Source: Brachycybe producta (Eukaryota; Arthropoda; Diplopoda; Playtdesmida; Andrognathidae). Taken from it: a stretch of 64,000 bases of DNA. Position numbers and translations under genes: made by a program. Each line of letters starts with the position of its first letter. Position 1 is the first letter of the stretch. The stretch is taken from positions 1 to 64,000 of the forward strand of contig JAUPFP010000173.1 in NCBI GenBank assembly GCA_036925085.1, written 5' to 3'. The notes under the pieces were generated by a model. It ran no database searches, was not told where the DNA came from, and saw only the letters and a program-made list of their open reading frames with translations. This document shows positions 1-9,534 of the stretch, one piece after another.

Positions 1-28
1 GTCATTTATGACGGGTTACCCCACTAGT
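1..28 (+). mobile_element. 3' tip of a second copy of the LINE family
   Basis: The first 28 bases match the LINE 3' end seen near 23900-23925 (GTCATTTATGACGGGTTACC then CCACTAGT). The homology stops abruptly in TATTATATATTG. The copy is read as + strand, with its body outside the window. Confidence 0.65.
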
Positions 29-655
29 TATTATATATTGTCACTATATACTTATGCTGTTCAGGTTCAAATAGTTGTTACCAAAATTAACTGTATTTAC
101 AATAATGAAGATTGACATTTTTTATTTACTGTCAAACGCAATTTAGAAAGGCTCCGAATTAAATATATAAATGTACATAGCTTTAGCTAAAATGTAGCAT
201 AATTGTTCGGTTTACAGTAAAGCCTAACTTAAAGCATGTTTGCTAATTTTGGTCAGTCTATTTTATAAAACAACCAATGATTGTTTATTTAATTAACCGA
301 ATCAACGGTTTTATTTAGTCAGCTTGTATACAAAGTAACAAAACAAACAATAGAAACAACACATTGCAGATAATGATTGTGCTGCATAGTCTCTTTTTTG
401 TGATTTACTCAAATAGCTGTTCTGAGGGAGAATTTTCAATAAAACTCAATAGCAGAGCTGAGACATTTGATTGTAACAAAGCACGTAGTTGATTCCGTTG
501 TCACCATACTAATGGGTGTCGTAAAAAGACAAAGAATTGCTTGTTACATTCATAAATATTAAAGCGTTGTTTGGTGAATACTTCGATGTCAGTCAGGTGG
601 TGTGATCTCTTGTAGATTTATTTACATTTAGGAACTATATCGATTTATAATTTAC

Positions 656-839
656 CTCTTAGTTGTGCTCCTTCTGCCCAGTGCATTGTTTTATCATCTT
701 GGATGACAGGGTAATCGAGATCGTGATGTCGCATTCCAATCTGCCATGGGAAATTACTAGATTTAGGGCATCCTGAGTAAGGCATAGGAAGGCCATAAGT
801 TCCTCTTGGCCATGCAGAAGATTCTCTCGGTGACAGTGT
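656..839 (-). CDS. Exon 10: start of an ApeC-like domain
   Basis: The acceptor AATTTCAAG precedes 839. In phase it encodes SAWPRGTYGLPMP, then GCPKSSNFPWQIGMRH and HWAEGAQLRG. W-P-G-YGLP-P followed by GCP and a W-G element matches my recollection of the apextrin C-terminal (ApeC) domain. The phase-1 donor GAG|GTAAAT shows the CDS continues beyond the visible exons. Confidence 0.75.
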
Positions 840-3800
840 CTTGAAATTAAAAGCAGATCGGACATAACGAAACGTGTCTGAGCAATTGAGAAATTAATAA
901 AAATAGTTACCTTTAATTCAAGTCGATTGAAGATCTTAATTTTGTAAATGATATGCTGTTCTTGAAGATCTACTCTCCACCATGGTTCTTTCTCAAAATT
1001 TGTGGCAATGCAGGAACCTGCTGCAAAGATACTGTTGTTGTTCCCATCAACAGCTAAATTTGCCCCATAATTGTCAACAGAGCTACTCTGACGAGCAGGT
1101 TTTCCTTTGGCAACATTCCGTAATTCTTTTGAAATTCCTGTGAGCAAAACACCCATCAGTGTTTCACGGTACATAAAATTTCCTTCACGGCAAACTTAAT
1201 ACGTTTACCTAATTGTGGAGCTCTGCTACGTGGAATGGCTCTAAAGATGGCATGGAATCCTCGACCATTGCCCACTTTGACATGATTACCTCTGTAAATT
1301 ATCAGCATTTTGCTTCCTTTTGAGTAAACAATACCTCTTTTGTTTAGGTTGCAGAATTCGCCAATTTTTTTGTTGTTCATTGCACTAAAGAGTAAATACG
1401 TTTTTTCTTAGTATCCCGTTTGTTTCAGGGTTTATTAGTTTAACTTTGACACATGTTATAAGCAAACAAAAATAGAAAAAAGTGGAATCAATAGTTTGAC
1501 ATGTTGTATTTCGAATGTCATATCATTACGATTTGCAATTTATTGAGACAGGGTATTTGCACTGTTCACAATAAAATAAATGTCTGATTTCATTGGCACA
1601 CTTTTTTTCTTGATAACACACTTTGGATTTTACTGTATTTCACCTGTCAAGAATATGTCTCTTATGTATTAACAGACAAATGTAATGAATAATGAACAGT
1701 TATTTTCATATAAATGTAATATGACTGTAGATGTTACAAGTAAAGTTACATTTGCTCATGGGAGTTAAAACGCCATATTTAAATATATACTCTCGAATTT
1801 CAGACTTGAGTTTCCTCCACATAATCAATGCTCACATTTCTCATACATTAAAAGACATTTTCATACATAAACATTTTTTTTCAAATACGAGTAAAGTATT
1901 CTCAATTGTATATACAGTGTATACAGCACATGTAGTTGTATGTTACTAACTGCTTTCAGTGCAGCAATCGTTAGACATTGATCGGACCGATGCACGGCCG
2001 AATTATTCATTAGGCTAATAGGTTGAAGCATATTCGGCCCGGGGATCTTAAGGCCCCGTGCAAAAGTTAATAAAGTATTAAAATTATTGGTATTTTATTG
2101 CCAATTAGGTTAGAGGGGGCACATGCACCAAAATCCTAAAGGCAATTCATGGCTTAATGCGGCGCTGGACCAACATAGTCATGATATTCAACAGCTCGAG
2201 TCACACTACAAAACAAATGGTTGTAAAGTGCACTGCGATAGTGCGCAGCTTTCTACGGATATATCTGTTTTGTGGAGAGCAATCTGTTTTTTTTTTACTG
2301 TGAATTTCATTGGTGATGAAGATTAATAGAATGAAAATTATTGACGAATTTGATGACACGCATCAAATTGTTGAATAGTTTTTTGCACATTTTCAGGTTG
2401 CACTTGAATTTGTTGAGTAATGTGGCCCCACCGTTAAGGTTACATTTTTAAGTCTTTAAGAAATTCTTTTTTGTTCACCAATACCTTTCTCCGTTATAAA
2501 TGAAGAGGACACCCACTTCAGCATTGCAACGTCTATTTCCAGGCATTGTAGGAATATCCAAATCATTGAACGACAACTGCACTATTCGGTTTTTTGGAAC
2601 TATCAGAAGCCACGTTTGGTTGAATGGTTCTGGGTCATCATATAATTGATGAGGATATGGATATCTTAACACGAGTAGAGTTTCAGTCATAATTAATAAG
2701 GTTTCAAAATCGAATGATGAATGACAACATAATTTGGTGTACCTATGAGATGCAATGGTTCCACAGTTGGATGAACAAACTATGTTTCCCATTGGATGCC
2801 CAATACTTGCTTCACATCCTTCACATTCTGGAAAAATAAATTCGGAAAAAAATTCTCAAGAGAGATCATATTATGTGTAACGTTGTTATGTGGCATATAA
2901 ACAAGCAAAAGTAACTTCAAAGAGAAAGATTTATATAAATACTGACCAGCTTTTCGAAGAACGGCTTCAATGCCTTTTGAATCCGAATTCTTCATTTGAT
3001 TACACGTGGTCATGGTTAGTCGGATAAAAGTTTTGGCCCCATCAGAAATGTAATAAGGTGGAAAGTGTCGTTGGGTTTCTATGGTAATGACTCGGGAGTC
3101 GATCTCACGAGTTGCAGTCACCTTGACAACGTTATTACATTCTTTGACTGAAGTATAAGCTCCATAATGGATAACATCATAAGTTGGAAACACCAGCTCC
3201 ATGATATCACCTTCATTTATGATGATGTCCCAATGGTAACGACGAAATGGAATTGGATATTTACTAGGAAATCCTGGGCTGGTGATTCTAACTGGAGCAG
3301 TGTAATTGCCCATGCTTACATCTAGACACAAAGCAGAATTTCAAACTCTGGTTTAAAATGGTGTTAAATTTGGTTTCAAACAACCAAATTTATAGTTGTT
3401 TGTCTCGCACCTTTGTGAGCAACGTGTTGACAGATCAGTGGCCCAAGAGTGTGTTTGCCTGCCTCGTTTGTTTGTCCAGTGTCTCCAAATCGCAACTGTA
3501 GAACTGGAAGACGAGATTTGTCCAAAAGAAGTCCTTCATCCGCAAGCCATGCCAGTTTATCGTTGGCGTCGCAGTTACATGTAGAATTTCTCTCTGTGGG
3601 TTTGCAGTGAGGATGACATCCACACGCTTGGCTATCGGTGGCTGCACCTCCCCAATAAAACTGCTGTGTCCAGTTGCGTCCCACCCACCTGTGTCAATGA
3701 CACGTATTGTCCTCATTAAACTCTCAACGACAATATTGTTCATGTATACTTAGGGCCAATGTTGCTTGCATTTATGCAATTACTTTTATCAAACAAATAA

Positions 3801-6800
3801 TGCTTTTTTACACGTAAAAGATGAGAGATGTTGTTTCTCAGGTACTATTTTTCTAATAATCCGCACTTTGCCATTAATGGTAACTTGCACTTTTAGTTTT
3901 GTTTGGTTAAACCCATTGATTGCTTCCATTCTATGGGTCATATGAGAATACTGAAGTTGGCAGGTGGCTTGGTGGCCCTAACTTAGATTAAAAACCCGTT
4001 CAAAGTTTGAAACAAACTGTTTCTAACGTGCAGATTGTATCTATATTGTTCAGTCTGGTTTGAATTGAGTTTTTTGACAAGTGTGAAATTATTTAAGGTG
4101 AAAACGTTTCTGGCTACTAGTTGGTGTTTTAACCAAAAAATTGCAATAGGCGCTAAATAAAAAAAATTCCAAGTTAATTAACTAAGGCAATAATTACACA
4201 CACACACACATTAAGTAAAATCCCACGGAATTTCACTTTGTAAGGCATTTAACAGAAGTGCCATACTATGTCTTTCAGTGAAAAGGACAGGACTTAGAAA
4301 TATTCCGATTTTTTTATTTCTATTTCTAATTTCTTTTGCTTTTTCAGCATGTGTGATTCTTCTCTTAGTCGAAATTCGACATGTGTTTTTTTTTTTTCAC
4401 GAAACCCATTTTATTCTGATTGTAAAAGATAAACGAAGGTGCATTTTATTCTTAAATAATTATTTTAAATCATTTTTAATTTTATTTAGAACCATCATTC
4501 ATAAAAAAGGGAAGAGGGGTAACAAGCACAGCAGAAATGATGTAGGAAAATATCTTGAGGTGGTTTGGACATGTAATTACTGTAGAAATGGGGAGGATGC
4601 GCTGTGGATACAGGTGGTGAGTTTGGACCTGTTGGGTTAAATGGGGTAGAGGAAGACACAAACAAGCCTGGAACATGGTTGGAAAATAGGATATGGAGGC
4701 ATGTGGGGTTTCTGTGAGTTTGGAACAAAATCAAAAGGAGTCGAGAGATAGAACCCATAAGGCCGATCATGCGTTTTTCGGGTTAAAGATACAGGAAATA
4801 ATGATGATTTTTAATTGTATTCAGTTTAATTGAAACGCGACTATTCTTTCATGTTAATTTCTATAGACAACATTTTCTGACAATTATATAGACTTCTGAA
4901 CTCATTAATAACAAGGTTTAGAATTCCAGAAACACTTTTATTAATTAACTAAAGATTATTTTCAGGTGCAAAGAATACTTTTTTAATGAAGATATCTTTA
5001 AAAATAAACATTTTATGAGATTTCTTAAAAAGGCGGTCACCATTTTTTTAATTTTACTTTATAGAATTCGTCTTTTCGCCTTCGTTTACTCTTCTAGCAC
5101 CATTACTCTCTTGACTATTATTTTAAAACACCTTTTCTATTTTCTTTGCAGAATTTCGCACACAGACAATTAAATTCATAAGTAGATATAGAAGAACAAC
5201 AAAGGTAATTTATGGTCATGTTTTATTCTTTAAGTAGCACACAACTGTGTGTTTGTATTAAAAATTACGTTCCTGCATGATGTTCAGTGCAAAGCATGCT
5301 ATATATATATACAGTATATTAGAATATGTCCCAAGATTTGGAGCTAAGAGTGAGTTTTGTTTTAGGTAATTTGGCCACTGAATTAGACTATTTTTTATTT
5401 TCGTGCTATTTTTTTTCTACTTGTTTTTTGAATTTTGTGAGCAAATTAATTTGCCCTTGTATAACGGCACATTTGATAATAGAACTTGCTAGAATTGGTT
5501 GAAAATGTTTACGGGATACTGGAACTAAAAAAACGTGAAATTTTATCTAACAAACTTTTACTGTATATAGAGAGTGGCCCTTTGAGATTTATATTACAAA
5601 TTTGAAATTTTGCCAGATAAGAATAAATTGAGAAAAATTAATTTGTTTTCTTCAATTAGAAGTGAAACTAAATGGGTATTTAAAACCGCGCTAAGTTACG
5701 TGTTCTTCACGTGGCCACGCTCATTGAGTTGTATGCTGAAAAAAAAAGTTGAAGGAGCGAATTTACGCTTACCAGTATATAGGTTTTTAAAAGCATTTCC
5801 TAAGCAAAATTCATTGTCTTTTCGAAACTTGATGAAAAAATGAAGTGAATGAATTCCTTTTTTATGATAAGCTGTTTGGAAATAATTATTTAATAACAAG
5901 TTTTAAAACGCCGATTACATCAAAAACCAAAGTTCGGCATTTTAAAACTGTTGTTAAATACTTATTTCCAAACAGGACGTCGCAAAAAAGGGTTTTTTCA
6001 CTTCATTTACATGTATTCATCAAGTTTCAAACAGACAATGAGTTTTGTTTTAAAAAAATGCTTTTAAAAACCTACATACTTGTTGTACCGGTAAATTCGC
6101 TTCTTGAACTTAGCCACGTGCATAGAGATCTCTAAGGAAATGGCGACGTGAATTCATGTAACTCCATCTAGTGGTATCATTTGTAATTCTAATAAAGACC
6201 TATTGGTAACACGTTAAGAGCCTGGACACTCCAGCATGCACGTGCTGCATGACTCCATAGACGCAATGTTGAGCAAAATTTGATGTGTCCAGAAGGGTCC
6301 ATTTTGCTAGCCACCTTTCGGTTCTTTAAAATCATCTTCCACCTTTAAGAAAAATGGCGGGTTTTCCTTCTTAATATGTTCTTCAGTTATTAAGGTAAAT
6401 TCACGACGTATCGAATTGCCGTTTAGTTGCTACAGCCATCTAGGCAAACTTTTGAACTGCAAAATTGACCGTGTCTCAATAGCACGTGAAACTCTGGAGT
6501 GTCTCTAGGCTCTTAAATGTGGCTAAATGTGACAATCGCACTATGCTGCACTGTGATGTCATTCGCATTATTAGTTGGATTTCATTATTTTGGTTCGTAA
6601 GTACGGTATCGGTACGGTACGAGCATGGCGTCACAGTTCGGTTCTGATACTTTGTGTGGAAAATACAACTGCTTAAGAACTTCACAACTTTCTAAACTCC
6701 AAAAAATTCCAACAAGTAAAACAAAAATCTGTTATCTGTTTTGGCCAATATCCAGAGTAAAATATTTTTCTTCGTTTTTTATTTATGAATACCGAAAAAT

Positions 6801-7555
6801 GTTTTTATTTCCTTGTTTCTTGAATTGTTTCTAGTGAAAATTAATTCTTTGTTGAATATGTCGCACCTCGGCTGGAAGAGTGCACCTCCAGCCGAGGTGC
6901 GCGGCTGGAAGATTGGGCACAACTCAAAAAACCACTTTTGGAGGGAAAATGAGTTTAAAGTTTAGAGAAGATTCACGGCTTGCTTTGCTGAGCTTTTCAA
7001 AAGTGCAAAAACCGTTTTGACTATTCACAATATCGGTTTATTTGGCTCCCCAACAATAGATTGAGATAGAAAAAAATGCAACTTTAAACTCATTCCCCCC
7101 CCAAATGTGTTTTTTTTTAGTTGTGCCACTCTCCCAGCCGAGGTGCGATGTGTTTGTAAAACTAAACCCTGTATACGAGAGAGTATGAAAGAGGTTTTTA
7201 GGCCACATTTACGTATCACAGGCATTGAAGATGCAATGTAATGTGGGGATGCATTAAGGGGGAGCTTTTTCCAATCAGCCCAAGCTCTTATAAAAATGTT
7301 TTTTTTTGTTTGCTCACCAACTGTCGACTTCCGGTGGATACCAGAATCCAAACATAGCTCCTTTGCATTCCCATTTAATGTACTGTTCGCAATGAGTGGA
7401 CACTTCAATAAGGGCAATCAATTCTTGTTCAGTGACGTCGATGTAGGAAATGTTTCGAACATATGATCCGGGTGCCTCTGCTCCACGTATGTTAAGGATG
7501 GCCTCCGTATCGTGATGGATGATCGTGCTCACCTTTGATGTTTGCATTGATTGAA

Positions 7556-7616
<61 letters not shown>

Positions 7617-9497
7617 ACAACAAAGCATTGAATTTTAACAGCATAGTTTGAGGTTTTTTTGAAATTGGGAGAGGATTTTGAGGTTCATAAACGATTAATG
7701 AAATGAGTGAGGGAGGGATTGTTTTTGAACACCAGCTGAGGTTCTTTTTTGTTCGGCGATTGACTCTGGTTATATACACGAGCGTCATTAATGTTAAAAG
7801 TTCAATAGTGAAGAATTATTATTATAACGTTTGAAATGGATTTTGATGCTAAAGTGATTTTAAATTGCTTTTCGTGATGTCTCTGATACATTGATAGATT
7901 GTTATGGAATAAAGTTCCTTTTTAACTTTTAATTTGAACACACTCTGTAGAGTAGGAGTGTTTCAAGCAAACGTGAATGTCAAATATAGGTTCTTTATGG
8001 TGGCGGTGGTGGTTTGCTCATGAGTTTTTGTTTTCACTTAGGAAGAAAACAATTAACCATAAATGTCAATGAAGTTTGTTAACATTTAATACTGTCTCCT
8101 GTTCTCAACGAGTATGAAATTTCAATATTGAAATTCACTATATTAAGAAGTGTTAAGTGTATGTGGAAATGTAAATTTAAAATAACTAAATTGTTTTCTC
8201 TAATATTATAATAAAAACAGGGTGGATTGATTTAAATCAATGCTTCAAATCACAATTTAAATCAAATGTTTGGTTTTATTTATTTTGAGGAAAAAAAAAG
8301 AAAAATTGAGACTTCGTTATACATTATTTAATTTAGTTCGTATATCTTTCTTTACTTGCACTTGAGCAATCAAAACTAAGGCTAAATTTGAAAATAACTA
8401 CTTTATAAAGAGATAAAGTGGCATGACTTGTTTTATATAAAACATATCATGATTTTTGTTATTTTTCAAAAAAATCATTATCTTTTCCAAATCATTTAAA
8501 ACATTATGATATTTATTTCCACGCTGGTATAAAAAGTGAAAGTTCGCCAACAACAGTATTTTACAGTCTCTAGTAACTAAATATAGAAATATCCAGACCT
8601 TACAGAGACCATTTCCTCCAGAAATTTCTTGTCAAAATATTGTCAAGACTTACTCAGCGATTGTGGCAAAGGTTGTCACCTAACATTCCTAGAATTACTT
8701 AATGAAATATAGGTATTCCTATTCAACTCAATACAACGTTCGATGTTGGGAATAATTCAAATATTAAATCCATGGTACTTTGAAATGAAAGTAATGTGAG
8801 CTGGTGATCGCAACACATCAGAATTCGAGTAGAGGAGTAGACTTTGGGGGGGGGGGGGGGGGGGGTTGTTGCCAATGCCTGTTATTTGGTGGCGTATCTA
8901 TCTGATAAAGATCATTTACAGGAAGTCAACTGATTTTTAATTTTTTTTAAATTCTATTAATGACTTATTTTAAATTTTAAAAATCGTTTTGGTAATCGTT
9001 CAATAATTCTTGACAATATTTTGACAAGAAATTTCTGGAGGTAATTGGTCTCTTTAAGATTTCAGACTAAAAACTCAAATAAAACAATTCCTGTTTCTTT
9101 TTAAAGATTATTTGTTCATGGTAAACTTTTGTCTTAACATTCTTTTGAAATCACGTTTTTTGGTGGTTTATTTGCTTGAGAAAGGATTTCGTAATGAAAC
9201 CATATGGGAAGAAACAAAAAAATGTTGCAAGATATTCTAGCATATGGACCCTGTTGTATATATGACAAAAATGTTAATATAACCACACCCAAAATGATTA
9301 AAATACACAGTGCCAGTTAATTAGTCTTTAGCTGTTAGAGAACAAAAATAAGGCATATTATAGAATTGAAAGCAGCCATGAGATGAGCACTCATTGGAAC
9401 TCTTTGGTAATGGAAAATTCTAAGTAGATTCATAAATTATTAAAATTCAGTTATGTAGAGCCTATTCATATTACATGTAGAATTCGAAAAGAAAACG

Positions 9498-9534
<37 letters not shown>

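Noticed and set aside
1..655. Further exon of the secreted-protein gene left of exon 10
   Set aside because: The phase-1 donor shows one must exist, but no frame with ApeC-like motifs was found before the window edge.
8215..8275. GGGTGGATTGATTTAAATCA as a hAT end
   Set aside because: Resembles a known hAT-type end, but no partner end or duplication was found.
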